DNA of 64,000 bases from an uncultured Eubacteriales bacterium (GCA_934436505.1 CAKSAP010000002.1:186001-250000); one strand, 5' to 3'. Shown: positions 41,994 through 50,947, counted from the first letter of the stretch. Program-made: numbers and translations. Notes: generated from the sequence alone by a model not told the origin.

Positions 41994-43073
41994 ATGGAAA
42001 AGGTACAAAAAATCAGCACGGCACAGTTTTTCTCGTTGCTTTTGCTTTCACGACTTTTGACAACGCTTACTTTTATGCCTGTTTTCGAAATGAAAGTCAA
42101 TAATCTTGATTATATAGTCGCCATTTTGCTCGGAAGTGCCGCAATGCTCCTTTTTCTTTTGCCGATGTATTACCTATTCAAAAACAGCGGCGGCAAGGGC
42201 GTTTTAGAGCTTGCACAGGATATTTCTCCGATCTTTTCAAGGGCGTTGTGCGTGCTCTACGTCGCTTTTTTCCTGATTGACGCATACGCAACCCTTTTAA
42301 GACTTAATTTGTTTGTCGCTTCTGCGGTTTTTCCCGAAACAGACACAAGCTTTTTCATCCTTTTGACGCTTTTTGCGGTTTGCTTTTCGGCGACAAAGGG
42401 TATCGAGGCACTCGGCAGGGCAGGGAGCATTTCTCTTGTGATACTCATCACTTCATTTGTTCTTGTCCTTTTGACAATGCTGTCAAGGGTGGATATAAAC
42501 AATCTTTCGCCCATTTTCTATGACGGTGCAAAGCCTATTTTGACGGTTGCGTGGACTGTGGTAATCAGAACAACCGAGCCTGTTGCAATTTCCGTAATGC
42601 TGCCGAGAGTAACGGGAAACGTCAAGAAAAGCGTTATCATATGGACGTCGTTTTTTGCGATATTTGTGTCGGTTTTGTTTTTCATGCTTTTTACCACCTC
42701 GGGCGACAGCGCACTTCTCAATATGTTCCCCGTTCACTCAATGGCAATGCTCTCGGAATTCGGCTTAATTGAACGTCTTGACGTGCTTTTGACGGGTGTA
42801 TGGATAATTTCGGCGTTTATAAAAATTGCGTTTGTTATCTATATCGTAAACGATATTTTACAGCGCAGCTTCCAGCTTAAATGCAAGGGTTTGATTTCCT
42901 ATCTTTCGGGTGCAATAATTTTTACGTCGGTAATGCTAATGTCTAAAAATATTGAAAATTTCCATTACACCTCAAACGTAAGCGAAAAATCGGTGCTGTT
43001 TATTCTGTTTGCAGTCTTAATCCCTTGTACGCTTATGCTCGTGAAAAAAATTAAACGGAGGACGACGTGTTGA
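41994..43073 (+). CDS. gerB: Spore germination receptor subunit B (APC-type permease)
   Basis: A 359-residue integral membrane protein of the spore permease (GerAB, APC superfamily) group, with ten membrane segments. Typical features are ISTAQFFSLLLLSRLLTTLTFMP at the N-terminus and the KGIEALGRAGSI segment near the middle. It binds the nutrient germinant in characterised receptors. The ATG follows the subunit A stop without a gap (TAAATG), and its 3' end overlaps subunit C by 7 nt. Confidence 0.93.
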   Translation: MEKVQKISTAQFFSLLLLSRLLTTLTFMPVFEMKVNNLDYIVAILLGSAAMLLFLLPMYYLFKNSGGKGVLELAQDISPIFSRALCVLYVAFFLIDAYATLLRLNLFVASAVFPETDTSFFILLTLFAVCFSATKGIEALGRAGSISLVILITSFVLVLLTMLSRVDINNLSPIFYDGAKPILTVAWTVVIRTTEPVAISVMLPRVTGNVKKSVIIWTSFFAIFVSVLFFMLFTTSGDSALLNMFPVHSMAMLSEFGLIERLDVLLTGVWIISAFIKIAFVIYIVNDILQRSFQLKCKGLISYLSGAIIFTSVMLMSKNIENFHYTSNVSEKSVLFILFAVLIPCTLMLVKKIKRRTTC

Positions 43074-44233
43074 AAAGCCTCAAAACCTTATTAAAAATCT
43101 TATTGATGTTGACTGCCATTTTAGCTTTCGGCGGTTGCAGCTCGCATAATTCAAAGCTTGAATTGAAAAACAGACTTATAGTTCAGGGCATAGGCATAGA
43201 CAAGGCAGACGGACAGCTTTCCGTCTCCGTTCAAGCATTAAATACCGATGTTTCAAGCAGTTCCGCTGCTTCGGGTGCGCCCGAGGAGGTTGTAAAATAC
43301 TATTGCGTAAAGGGTAAATCCGTTTCCGAGGCTATCGGAAAATTATCCGATATAACGGGAAGCGATCCGCTTATTTCGCAAAACAGAATTGTGGTTTTCG
43401 GCAGGGAGTTTGCGCAAGAGGGCATAGAGGATTATCTTGACGATTTTGTGCGTACAACGCAGAACAGAACGACCGTTTACGTTGCTGTTGCCGACGGAAT
43501 GGCAGAGGACATTATCTTTGCAAGGCTCGGCGAAAACATTGTATCTGCAAGACGTGCGGAGCAGATTATACGCTCGACGGATTTCAACGCCAATGTAGTA
43601 AGCACAAGGGTTTTTGAGCTTCTCAATACATTTTCCGACGGTACGGCTTCGGCGGCTTTGCCTGTGTTAAAATGCACAAAGGGCGACAAATCCGATACAA
43701 TAGAAATCACGTCTACGGCGATTTTCAAGGATGAACGGTTGATAGACGAAACAGACGGCGAAATCGCAACGGGCATACTCTGGGCAAATGACAGAATAGG
43801 TAACGGCGAGATAACCTTTGATGATGAAAACGGCGTAACAATCACCGCAAAGGTCATTAAAAGCAAAACTAAAATCAAAACTAAAATCAAGGACGGCAAG
43901 CCCTGCTTTGATATAAAAATCAAATGCTCACTTGATATAAGCGAGGTCAATAAGAATGTTTTTCAGGTTATGGAACTTTCGGAAATAAGCGATATTGGAA
44001 GTTGTGCGGAACAAACGATTAAAAATTATGTTGAAAACAGTATAAACGAGTGTATAATGAATGAGTCGGCGGATGTTTTTGGCTTCGGCAGGCGGTTGAA
44101 AAGGACTTGCCCGAGGTATTATAAGGCTAATGTTGACGATTGGAGCGAAATGATGAAAGCCTGTGAATACAACGCACAGGTTGATGTGAAAATAGAGAGA
44201 GTGGGAGGCTCGGTCGCAAGGCTGTACAAGTGA
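43067..44233 (+). CDS. gerC: Spore germination receptor subunit C (Ger(x)C lipoprotein)
   Basis: A 388-residue lipoprotein with a signal peptide ending in the lipobox AFGG-C (Cys at about residue 24), followed by the Ger(x)C domain: ELKNRLIVQGIGIDKADG, SDPLISQNRIVVFG, and a C-terminal half with KCSLDISEVN and KYY-type aromatic residues at the end. Subunit C sits on the outer face of the spore inner membrane. The start is GTG (with CGGAGG) or the following TTG; ribosome-site spacing slightly favours TTG but both are possible. Confidence 0.92.
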   Translation: MLKSLKTLLKILLMLTAILAFGGCSSHNSKLELKNRLIVQGIGIDKADGQLSVSVQALNTDVSSSSAASGAPEEVVKYYCVKGKSVSEAIGKLSDITGSDPLISQNRIVVFGREFAQEGIEDYLDDFVRTTQNRTTVYVAVADGMAEDIIFARLGENIVSARRAEQIIRSTDFNANVVSTRVFELLNTFSDGTASAALPVLKCTKGDKSDTIEITSTAIFKDERLIDETDGEIATGILWANDRIGNGEITFDDENGVTITAKVIKSKTKIKTKIKDGKPCFDIKIKCSLDISEVNKNVFQVMELSEISDIGSCAEQTIKNYVENSINECIMNESADVFGFGRRLKRTCPRYYKANVDDWSEMMKACEYNAQVDVKIERVGGSVARLYK

Positions 44234-44235
44234 TT

Positions 44236-44535
44236 ATGACTACGTTTGAAAAGATATACGAATGTGTAAAGCAAATACCGAAGGGCAAGGTCGCAACCTA
44301 CGGTCAAATAGCCTTGCTTGCAGGCAATCCGAGATGGGCAAGGGTAGTCGGCTACGCCTTGCACCAAAATCCCGACCCGTCAACGATAAAATGTCATAGG
44401 GTCGTAAACAGAAACGGCAGAGTATCGGAAGCGTTTGTGTTCGGCGGAATGAATATGCAAATTGACCTGCTTCGTCAAGAGGGCGTCGAGGTAAGCGACG
44501 ACGGCTATGTCGATTTGAAAAAATATCAGTGGTAA
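44236..44535 (+). CDS. MGMT-family DNA-alkyl-binding/transferase protein
   Basis: A 99-residue protein corresponding only to the C-terminal DNA-binding domain of O6-alkylguanine-DNA alkyltransferase. It has KGKVATYGQIALLAG (helix-turn-helix), ARVVGYALHQNP with the base-flipping Arg, and KCHRVVNRNGRV. The Cys53 acceptor is present, unlike alkyltransferase-like proteins that carry Trp there, but the usual PCHR is KCHR. It may repair or only mark O6-alkylguanine. It starts 2 nt after gerC without a good ribosome site, so it may depend on read-through translation. Confidence 0.85.
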   Translation: MTTFEKIYECVKQIPKGKVATYGQIALLAGNPRWARVVGYALHQNPDPSTIKCHRVVNRNGRVSEAFVFGGMNMQIDLLRQEGVEVSDDGYVDLKKYQW

Positions 44536-44784
44536 GCCCTGACGGGCAGAGAAGAGGGAAAAGTGAAAAGAAGCAGGTGCTTCGCACGGATTGAATTGTA
44601 TATCATACCGTAGGGCGGCAGCAAGCCACCGCCCTACACCTTAAAATTAAATTTAAGGCTTATATACGGCTTTTATCTGATTTGAAATTTTGATGAAACA
44701 CCCGCACCCTTTACACAAGGGAGGCTGAAAATGCAGTTGTCCATAAATTTAATCAAACCTTCAATCATCATTACAACATATCAT
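44536..44784. other. Intergenic gap with a GC-rich hairpin
   Basis: Contains GTAGGGCGG (44610-44618) and CCGCCCTAC (44629-44637), perfect arms around a short loop with no T-run, apparently a dispersed palindrome. The sequence after it (near 44705, GGGAGGCTGAAAATGC) starts no sizeable frame. Nothing else is seen before the promoter at 44785. Confidence 0.5.
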
Positions 44785-44813
44785 TTGCTTTTTTTACTTA
44801 TTTGTTGTATGAT
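44785..44813 (+). promoter_or_regulatory. Sigma-A promoter of the radical-SAM gene pair
   Basis: TTGCTT, 17 bp, TATGAT, 28 nt before the start at 44842. Confidence 0.6.
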
Positions 44814-44841
44814 TTACCTATTAAACTGACAGAGGTAAAAT

Positions 44842-46686
44842 ATGCTTTCTAAAAAACTGGAAAAACTTTTGAAAAATGTTCAAAAACCCGCACGATATAC
44901 AGGCGGCGAGTTTAACAGCGTTGTTAAAGATAAGGACAAGGTGGAATTCAGGTATGCTTTCTGTTTTCCCGACAACTATGAAATCGGTATGTCGCACCTC
45001 GGTATGAAAATCCTTTACTCTCTCATAAATGCCCGTGAGGAAGCATGGTGCGAGAGGGTTTTTGCGCCGTGGGAGGATATGGAAAGGCTCATGCGTGAAA
45101 ACGGTATTCCGCTTTACGGACTTGAAAGCGGCGACAGTATCAAAGACTTCGATATGATAGGCTTTACCATGCAGTATGAGATGAGCTATACCAATGTCCT
45201 CAATATGCTTGATTTGGCAGGCTTGCCCGTTCGCAGTAAGGACAGAACCGATTTAACGCCGATTATCTGTGCAGGCGGTCCGTGCGTTTGTAACCCCGAG
45301 CCGATAGCTGATTTCATTGACATTTTCACACCCGGCGAGGGCGAGGAAATTGTAAACGAGCTTATCGACCTTTTGGAAAAACACAAAAAATTAGGTTCTA
45401 CAAAGCTTGATTTTCTGCGTGAAGCGGCTCAGCTTGAGGGCGTTTATGTTCCTGCGTTTTATGATGTAAATTATAACGGCGACGGAACGATCAAAGAGGT
45501 TGTAAACAGGGAAAATGCACCGAAAATCGTTAAAAAGAGAATTATCTCCGATTTGAATACCGTGTTTTATCCCGAAAATTTTGTCGTGCCGTTTATTGAG
45601 GTCGTTCACGACAGAGCCGTATCGGAAATTTTCAGAGGCTGTATTCGAGGCTGCCGCTTTTGTCAGGCAGGCTTTATTTACCGTCCTATCAGAGAAAAAA
45701 CGAGCGACGTTATAAACAAGCAGGCGAAAACGCTTTGCGATAATACGGGTTATGATGAAATTTCCCTTTGTTCCTTGAGTACAAGCGATTACACGGAAAT
45801 TGACAAGCTCATTCCTAAAATGTTTGACTGGGCATTGAAAGAGAATATAAACGTATCCTTGCCGTCGCTTCGTGTCGATAACTTCTCCGACGAGCTTATG
45901 GAGGAGCTTAAAAAGGTGCGTCGCAGCGGTCTTACCTTTGCACCCGAGGCAGGCACGCAGAGGCTTCGTGACGCTATCAACAAGAATGTAACCGAGGGCG
46001 AGGTTATAAGAACTGCCGAAAAGGCGTTTGCAGGCGGTTGGACTACCGTTAAGCTTTACTTTATGATGGGCTTGCCCACCGAAACGCTTGAGGATATTGA
46101 GGGTATAGCAAATCTTGCACAGACGGTTGTAAATACATACTATAAAAATCCCGACAGACCGAAGGGCAAGTCCGTTACGGTCAATATAAGCGTCGCTTCC
46201 TTTGTTCCGAAGCCGTTTACCCCGTTCCAATGGGAGCCGCAGGACACAAAGCCTATGCTTGAGGAAAAGCAGAAGCATTTGCTTGAAAGCGTTAAAACTC
46301 ATAAGGTGCAGGTTTCTTATCATGAATCGCAGACAAGCGTGTTAGAGGGCGTTTTTGCAAGGGGCGACAGAAAGCTTTGCGACGTTATCGAAACGGCTTG
46401 GCGCAAGGGCTGTAAATTTGACAGCTGGGATGAATTTTTCAGATTTGACCTTTGGGAAGAAGCGTTCAAGGAATGCGGAGTTTCTATGGAATTCTACGCA
46501 AACCGTAAGCGTGAGTTTGATGAAATTCTCCCGTGGGATATGTTCGACTACGGCATAAGAAAAGATTTCCTTATCGAAGAAAATAAAAAGGCACACGAGA
46601 GCGTTACAACGCCTAATTGCCGTCAAAAATGTGCGGCTTGCGGTGCGGCAAGGCTCAACGGAGGAAAATGCGATGCGAAATGTTAG
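44842..46686 (+). CDS. B12-binding radical SAM protein, TIGR03960 family
   Basis: A 614-residue protein. An N-terminal cobalamin-binding-like domain (about 20-190) leads to a radical SAM core with the 4Fe-4S motif in RGCIRGCRFCQAGF (CxxxCxxC) and LPSLRVDNFSDELM. A Cys-rich C-terminus holds CRQKCAACGAARLNGGKCDAKC. Orthologues are almost always followed by a TIGR03936 gene, often near rne/rng and rplU; here the partner follows with a 14-nt overlap. Probably an RNA or protein modification enzyme; the reaction is unknown. Family call is firm. Confidence 0.9.
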   Translation: MLSKKLEKLLKNVQKPARYTGGEFNSVVKDKDKVEFRYAFCFPDNYEIGMSHLGMKILYSLINAREEAWCERVFAPWEDMERLMRENGIPLYGLESGDSIKDFDMIGFTMQYEMSYTNVLNMLDLAGLPVRSKDRTDLTPIICAGGPCVCNPEPIADFIDIFTPGEGEEIVNELIDLLEKHKKLGSTKLDFLREAAQLEGVYVPAFYDVNYNGDGTIKEVVNRENAPKIVKKRIISDLNTVFYPENFVVPFIEVVHDRAVSEIFRGCIRGCRFCQAGFIYRPIREKTSDVINKQAKTLCDNTGYDEISLCSLSTSDYTEIDKLIPKMFDWALKENINVSLPSLRVDNFSDELMEELKKVRRSGLTFAPEAGTQRLRDAINKNVTEGEVIRTAEKAFAGGWTTVKLYFMMGLPTETLEDIEGIANLAQTVVNTYYKNPDRPKGKSVTVNISVASFVPKPFTPFQWEPQDTKPMLEEKQKHLLESVKTHKVQVSYHESQTSVLEGVFARGDRKLCDVIETAWRKGCKFDSWDEFFRFDLWEEAFKECGVSMEFYANRKREFDEILPWDMFDYGIRKDFLIEENKKAHESVTTPNCRQKCAACGAARLNGGKCDAKC

Positions 46687-47338
46687 AATTTTCTTTGAGA
46701 AAAAGGATATAGCAAAGTATATTTCCCACCTTGACCTTATGCGTTGCTTTTCAAGGGCGATAAAGCGTGCGGGAATTTCAATTTGGTACACGGAGGGCTT
46801 TAACCCGAGACCGTTTATGACCTTTTCCTTGCCGCTTTCACTCGGTACGGAGAGCTTTTGCGAGTCGGTTGACGTGCGTATAACAAATGAAATGACCGAT
46901 GATGAAATCGTTAAAAGGCTCAACGGCGTTATGCCTACGGGAATTGTCGTTACCTCGGCATCCGAGCCTGTTCATAAGGCTGATGAAATCAGATGGGCAA
47001 GGTTTATAATCACGCTTGAAACAGATGAAAAGCAAAAGGTTATTGAAAGCGTAAATAATAAAATTTCAGCAAGTGAGATTATCGTCGAGAAGCAGGGCAA
47101 AAAGGGCAGAAAAAAAGTCTTAAAGCAAATTGATATTAAGGGCGATATTTCTACGTATGAGCTTTGCGAGTGCGAAAGCGGTGTTAAATTGACCGTTGTG
47201 CTTTCGGCAGGAATGAGAAATAACATAAATCCCACGCTTTTGCTTGACGCAGTAACCGCCGATGTAAAAGAGCTTATCGAAGCGGTTGATACGGTAAAAG
47301 AAAAGATGTATCTTGAAGATATGTCGGAATTTTGCTGA
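46673..47338 (+). CDS. TIGR03936 (DUF2344) radical-SAM-linked protein
   Basis: A 221-residue partner of the preceding radical SAM protein. The N-terminal RIFFEKKDIAKYISHLDLMR, FSRAIKRAGI and YTEGFNPRP are the family signature. The ATG at 46673, 8 nt after GGAGGA, lies inside the end of the upstream gene, so translation is coupled. In some genomes the two are fused. Function unknown beyond the strict association. Confidence 0.9.
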   Translation: MRNVRIFFEKKDIAKYISHLDLMRCFSRAIKRAGISIWYTEGFNPRPFMTFSLPLSLGTESFCESVDVRITNEMTDDEIVKRLNGVMPTGIVVTSASEPVHKADEIRWARFIITLETDEKQKVIESVNNKISASEIIVEKQGKKGRKKVLKQIDIKGDISTYELCECESGVKLTVVLSAGMRNNINPTLLLDAVTADVKELIEAVDTVKEKMYLEDMSEFC

Positions 47339-47353
47339 ATTTTGAAAAAACAC

Positions 47354-47382
47354 TTGCTTTTTTCATTACCTTGTGATATTAT
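47354..47382 (+). promoter_or_regulatory. Sigma-A promoter of rplS
   Basis: TTGCTT, 17 bp, TATTAT. It starts a leader of about 120 nt before rplS. Confidence 0.75.
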
Positions 47383-47389
47383 ATTTTAG

Positions 47390-47500
47390 CATTTCGGCGC
47401 TTGTATGTATTTTTATATACAAACGGCAGTTAATGGCAACATTAAAGCGGGCGGTCCTCTGCGTATGTATTTTACGGAATGAACGCTTGAAAACAATTTT
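47390..47500 (+). promoter_or_regulatory. Long structured 5' leader of rplS, candidate L19 autoregulatory element
   Basis: The leader holds a hairpin TTGTATGTA/TATATACAA near 47402-47423 and a GC-rich stretch GCGGGCGGTCCTCTGCG near 47450. Firmicutes often have an L19-binding leader at this place; similarity to that RNA family was not verified. Confidence 0.35.
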
Positions 47501-47511
47501 GGAGGTTCATT

Positions 47512-47856
47512 ATGGACGCATTGAAAATTATGACAGAGGGCATGCTTAAGGAAGAGCGCCCGAACATCAACATCGGTGATGTTGTTAAGGTTCACGTTAA
47601 AATCCGTGAGGGCGAGAGAGAAAGAATTCAGATTTTTGAAGGCACAATCATTGCTCGCAAGGGCAGCGGTGTTTCGGAGACCTTTACAGTTCGTCGTGTT
47701 TCTTACGGCGTAGGCGTTGAAAAGGTATTCCCCGTAAACTCACCCAACGTTGCTAAGGTTGAGCTCGTTAGAAGCGGTAGAGTTCGCAGAAGCAAGCTTT
47801 ATTATCTTCGTGACAGAGTCGGTAAGGCAGCTAAGGTTAAAGAGCTTGTCAAATAA
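47512..47856 (+). CDS. rplS: 50S ribosomal protein L19
   Basis: A 114-residue ribosomal protein at the 30S-50S interface. Family signatures are GDVVKVHVKIREGERERIQ, FEGTIIARKGSGVSETFTVR and FPVNSPNVAKVELVRSGRVR, with the end YYLRDRVGKAAKVKE. A perfect TTGGAGG precedes the ATG. It has its own promoter and terminator, so it is uncoupled from trmD, which is not in this window. Confidence 0.97.
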   Translation: MDALKIMTEGMLKEERPNINIGDVVKVHVKIREGERERIQIFEGTIIARKGSGVSETFTVRRVSYGVGVEKVFPVNSPNVAKVELVRSGRVRRSKLYYLRDRVGKAAKVKELVK

Positions 47857-47871
47857 TTTTAACAAGGCATT

Positions 47872-47902
47872 AAGGAACGGTTTTTCCGTTCCTTATTTTT
47901 TT
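47872..47902 (+). terminator. Rho-independent terminator of rplS
   Basis: AAGGAACGG/CCGTTCCTT around a TTTTT loop, followed by a T-run. Confidence 0.9.
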
Positions 47903-47912
47903 ACGAAAACCT

Positions 47913-47941
47913 TTGCATTTTCAAGGCTTTTGTATTATAAT
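47913..47941 (+). promoter_or_regulatory. Sigma-A promoter of lepB-rbgA-rnhB-yraN
   Basis: TTGCAT, 17 bp, TATAAT, 29 nt before the first signal peptidase start. Confidence 0.8.
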
Positions 47942-47970
47942 TACTCTATATAATAGGGTAGGTGTGTAAA

Positions 47971-48558
47971 TTGAGAAAAACAGAAGATATAAGGATATAC
48001 TTTGACGAGCTTGAAAGCTCTTATTCGGAGACTTCAAAATCGTGGAAATTTGCATATAACTGGATTGATTCACTTGTGTTTGCGTTGGTGGGTATCGCTA
48101 TCGTGTTTACACTTCTTTTCAGAGTTGTGGGCGTAAACGGCGAATCTATGAAGCCTACTCTTAACAGCGGAGATTGGCTTACCGTAAAGGCAATTAACAC
48201 AACCTACGAGCGTGGCGACATTGTCGTTATAACTCAACCGAATTCTCTCAATGAGCCGCTTATCAAAAGAGTTGTAGCTGTTGCAGGGGACACGGTTGAC
48301 ATCAATTTTGCACAGGGAACGGTTAAAATCAACGGCGAGCTTATCAATGAGCCTTATATAGCTGAGCCTACCGAGAGAATGTTTGACGTTGCTTTCCCCG
48401 TGACTGTGCCGGACGGCTGCGTATTTGTTATGGGAGACAACAGAAACAACTCTCTTGACAGCCGTTCAACAACGGTTGGCTTTATTGATACAAGATATTT
48501 ATTGGGAACGGCAGAATTCAGACTTTTCCCCATCGGTCATTGGAAAATAGGTGCGTAA
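47971..48558 (+). CDS. lepB: Type I signal peptidase (first of two)
   Basis: Cleaves signal peptides of exported proteins at the outer membrane face. The 195 residues have a cytoplasmic head, one membrane helix (about 33-52), catalytic Ser59 in GESMKPTL, Lys99 in IKRVVAVAGD, and MGDNRNNSLDSR. The start is TTG with AGGTG at the right distance; a GTG at 47962 in the same frame is the alternative. Its last base is the first base of the second signal peptidase gene, so the two are coupled and probably arose by tandem duplication. Confidence 0.92.
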   Translation: MRKTEDIRIYFDELESSYSETSKSWKFAYNWIDSLVFALVGIAIVFTLLFRVVGVNGESMKPTLNSGDWLTVKAINTTYERGDIVVITQPNSLNEPLIKRVVAVAGDTVDINFAQGTVKINGELINEPYIAEPTERMFDVAFPVTVPDGCVFVMGDNRNNSLDSRSTTVGFIDTRYLLGTAEFRLFPIGHWKIGA

Positions 48559-49088
48559 TGAAACAGAAACAAGCAGAAGCAATTTATGATTTTGCGTCGG
48601 TATTACTCACATCGATTATTGCGGTGGCGGTAATATTTACGTTTTTCTTCAAAATATCCACAGTAAACGGCGACTCTATGAGAAACACCCTGCATAACGG
48701 CGATCAGCTGATTATCACAGCACATGACAGCGACGTTAAGTACGGCGATATTGTAATCATTTCACAGCCCAACGCATATGACGAGGTGCTTGTAAAAAGA
48801 GTGATCGCAACAGGCGGTCAAACCGTAAATATTGACGGCGATACTCACGAGGTATCGGTTGACGGCGTTGTTTTGAACGAGCCGTATATCAGGGAAAAAA
48901 CAAAATTGCTCGGAGATGCGTTTACTTATCCCGTAACCGTACCCGAGGGCTGCGTATTTGTTATGGGCGATAACCGTAACGAATCGGGCGATTCAAGATA
49001 CAAGGCGGTCGGAATGATTGACGAAAGATACATTGTCGGTCAGGCGGTTTACAGAATAGGCGACAGATCGCTTTTGACGAGGGATTGA
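48558..49088 (+). CDS. Type I signal peptidase (second of two)
   Basis: A 176-residue paralogue of the preceding gene with one N-terminal membrane helix, catalytic Ser40 in GDSMRNTL, Lys80 in VKRVIATGGQ, and VPEGCVFVMGDNRNESGDS. Identity with the first copy is moderate, mainly in the catalytic boxes, so this is an old duplication with possibly different substrate preference. The ATG overlaps the upstream TAA. rbgA follows after 4 nt. Confidence 0.92.
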   Translation: MKQKQAEAIYDFASVLLTSIIAVAVIFTFFFKISTVNGDSMRNTLHNGDQLIITAHDSDVKYGDIVIISQPNAYDEVLVKRVIATGGQTVNIDGDTHEVSVDGVVLNEPYIREKTKLLGDAFTYPVTVPEGCVFVMGDNRNESGDSRYKAVGMIDERYIVGQAVYRIGDRSLLTRD

Positions 49089-49092
49089 GAAT

Positions 49093-49971
49093 ATGAGCGA
49101 TTCAATAAAACAGAATGTTCAGTGGTTTCCGGGTCATATGGCAAAGACAAGACGGCTTATCAAGGAGTGCTTGCCGTCGGTTGATGCTGTAACGGAAATT
49201 TTAGATGCGAGAATGCCGATTTCAAGCAGTAACCCCGAGCTCAACGAGCTTATTGGCAACAAGCCTCTTATTGTGCTTCTCAACAAGTGCGACGTTGCAG
49301 ACGAAAACGCTACAAGACGTTGGCTCAATTATTTTAACGAAAAAGGCATTTATGCGCTTGCCGTTGACTGTAAAAGCGGTAACGGACTTAATAAATACGC
49401 ACCTCTTTTGAGAGAGGTTTTGAAGGACAAAATCGCTTCAAACGAGGCTAAGGGTATGATTGGCAAGCCGCTTAGAATTATGGTTGTCGGAATACCTAAT
49501 ACGGGTAAATCCTCATTCATTAACAGAATGGCAGGCAGAAACCGTGCGAAAGTTGCCGACAAGGCAGGCGTTACCCGTCATAATCAGTGGTTTGTAATTG
49601 AAAACGGCATTGAGCTGCTTGACACACCCGGTGTTTTGTGGCCGAAGTTTGACGACCCGAAAATCGGCGACAGGCTTGCTTTTATAGGCTCTGTCAAGGA
49701 TGAGGTTTTCGACTCTGAAACACTTGCCGTAAGACTTTTGGAGGTGCTTTCGAGGGATTACCCCGACAGGCTTTCGGAAAGATATAAAATTGATGATTTT
49801 TCAGAGCTTGAGGCTTATGAAATACTTGAGCTTATCGGCAGAAAAAGAGGTATGATGATGCGAGGCGGCGAGATTGACACGCTCAGAGCTTCGATTATGC
49901 TTCTTGACGAATACCGTGCAGGTAAGCTCGGCAGGATAACTCTTGACACAATCGGAGAATTTGATGGTTGA
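49093..49971 (+). CDS. rbgA: Ribosome biogenesis GTPase RbgA (YlqF)
   Basis: A circularly permuted GTPase needed for late 50S assembly. The 292 residues show G4 (NKCD) before the P-loop G1 (GIPNTGKSS), then G2/G3 (GVTRHNQ, DTPGVLWP). The QWFPGHMAKTRR start and the C-terminal RNA-binding ANTAR-like helices (LEAYEILELIGRKRG) are family marks. It is followed by rnhB with an 8-nt overlap, the usual Firmicutes order. Confidence 0.95.
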   Translation: MSDSIKQNVQWFPGHMAKTRRLIKECLPSVDAVTEILDARMPISSSNPELNELIGNKPLIVLLNKCDVADENATRRWLNYFNEKGIYALAVDCKSGNGLNKYAPLLREVLKDKIASNEAKGMIGKPLRIMVVGIPNTGKSSFINRMAGRNRAKVADKAGVTRHNQWFVIENGIELLDTPGVLWPKFDDPKIGDRLAFIGSVKDEVFDSETLAVRLLEVLSRDYPDRLSERYKIDDFSELEAYEILELIGRKRGMMMRGGEIDTLRASIMLLDEYRAGKLGRITLDTIGEFDG

Positions 49972-50572
49972 TTACAGTATTGAAAACGAATACAGAGAAA
50001 AAGGCTTTGATATAATTTGCGGAGTTGACGAAGCGGGCAGAGGTCCTTTGGCAGGACCTGTTTATGCGGCGGCGGTAATTTTGCCGTCGTACTGTGTAAT
50101 CGAAGGGCTTAACGACTCTAAAAAGCTTACTGAAAAAAAGCGTGAAGCACTTTTTGACGAAATAAAAGAAAAGGCTTTGGCTTACGGTATCGCAAGTGCC
50201 GACGAAAAGGAAATCGACGAAATTAACATATTAAACGCAACCTTTCTTGCGATGAAAAGAGCAATCAATTCACTTTCCGTAAAGCCCGACCTTGCGTTGA
50301 TTGACGGCAATCAAAAGCCTCATACGGATATTGAAGAGGTTACGGTCATAAAGGGCGACGCAAAATCAATGTCGATAGCCGCAGCTTCGGTGCTTGCTAA
50401 GGTCAGCAGGGACAGATTTATGCTTGAAATGGCTGAAAAATATCCGCAATATGAATTTGCAAGGCACAAGGGCTACGGCACAAAGCTGCACTATGAAAAA
50501 ATTGCTCAATACGGTGTTTGCGATATTCACAGACGCACTTTTCTGAAGAAAATTCTCGGAGAACAAAAATGA
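49964..50572 (+). CDS. rnhB: Ribonuclease HII
   Basis: Removes RNA from RNA-DNA hybrids and single ribonucleotides from DNA. The 202 residues include GVDEAGRGPLAGPV with the first two catalytic acids, NDSKKLT, ALIDGNQ and KGDAKSMSIAAASVLAKVSRDR, and HKGYGTKLHYE near the end. The ATG at 49964 lies inside rbgA with CGGAG upstream. Its TGA overlaps the yraN ATG. Confidence 0.95.
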   Translation: MVDYSIENEYREKGFDIICGVDEAGRGPLAGPVYAAAVILPSYCVIEGLNDSKKLTEKKREALFDEIKEKALAYGIASADEKEIDEINILNATFLAMKRAINSLSVKPDLALIDGNQKPHTDIEEVTVIKGDAKSMSIAAASVLAKVSRDRFMLEMAEKYPQYEFARHKGYGTKLHYEKIAQYGVCDIHRRTFLKKILGEQK

Positions 50573-50934
50573 ACAGGGCAATGACAGGCGTATACGGCGA
50601 GCTTTATACGGGCAGGTATCTTCGTGATAACGGGTATTCGATAGTAACGGCTAACTACCGTTGCAGGTTCGGCGAAATCGACATAATCGCAAGCGATAAA
50701 AATTACATTGCCTTCGTTGAAGTCAAAACAAGGGACGTCGGCTTTGTTGTAAGCGGTAAGGAAGCGGTTGACTACGGAAAGCGCAAAAGAATTTTGGCAA
50801 CCTCCAAATTCTTCCTTTCAAAAAACAGCTTCGATTTGCAGCCGAGGTTTGATGTTGCTGAGGTATATATGGAAAACGGCGAGGTTTCCTCGTTCAATTA
50901 TATAAAAAACGCATATCAGGAAGAAGAAAAATAA
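50569..50934 (+). CDS. yraN: UPF0102 (YraN) nuclease-fold protein
   Basis: A 121-residue protein with a restriction-endonuclease-like core: GEIDIIASD and FVEVKTRD form the D-ExK metal site. It starts at the ATGA overlap with rnhB. Homologues exist in most bacteria beside rnhB; the physiological role is not known, perhaps Holliday-junction or repair processing. Confidence 0.92.
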   Translation: MNRAMTGVYGELYTGRYLRDNGYSIVTANYRCRFGEIDIIASDKNYIAFVEVKTRDVGFVVSGKEAVDYGKRKRILATSKFFLSKNSFDLQPRFDVAEVYMENGEVSSFNYIKNAYQEEEK

Positions 50935-50947
50935 TTTATAAAGCCAA

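Noticed and set aside
45391..46323. 310-codon antisense frame opposite the radical SAM gene
   Set aside because: It lies wholly inside a well-supported gene and has no family resemblance; it reflects codon bias.
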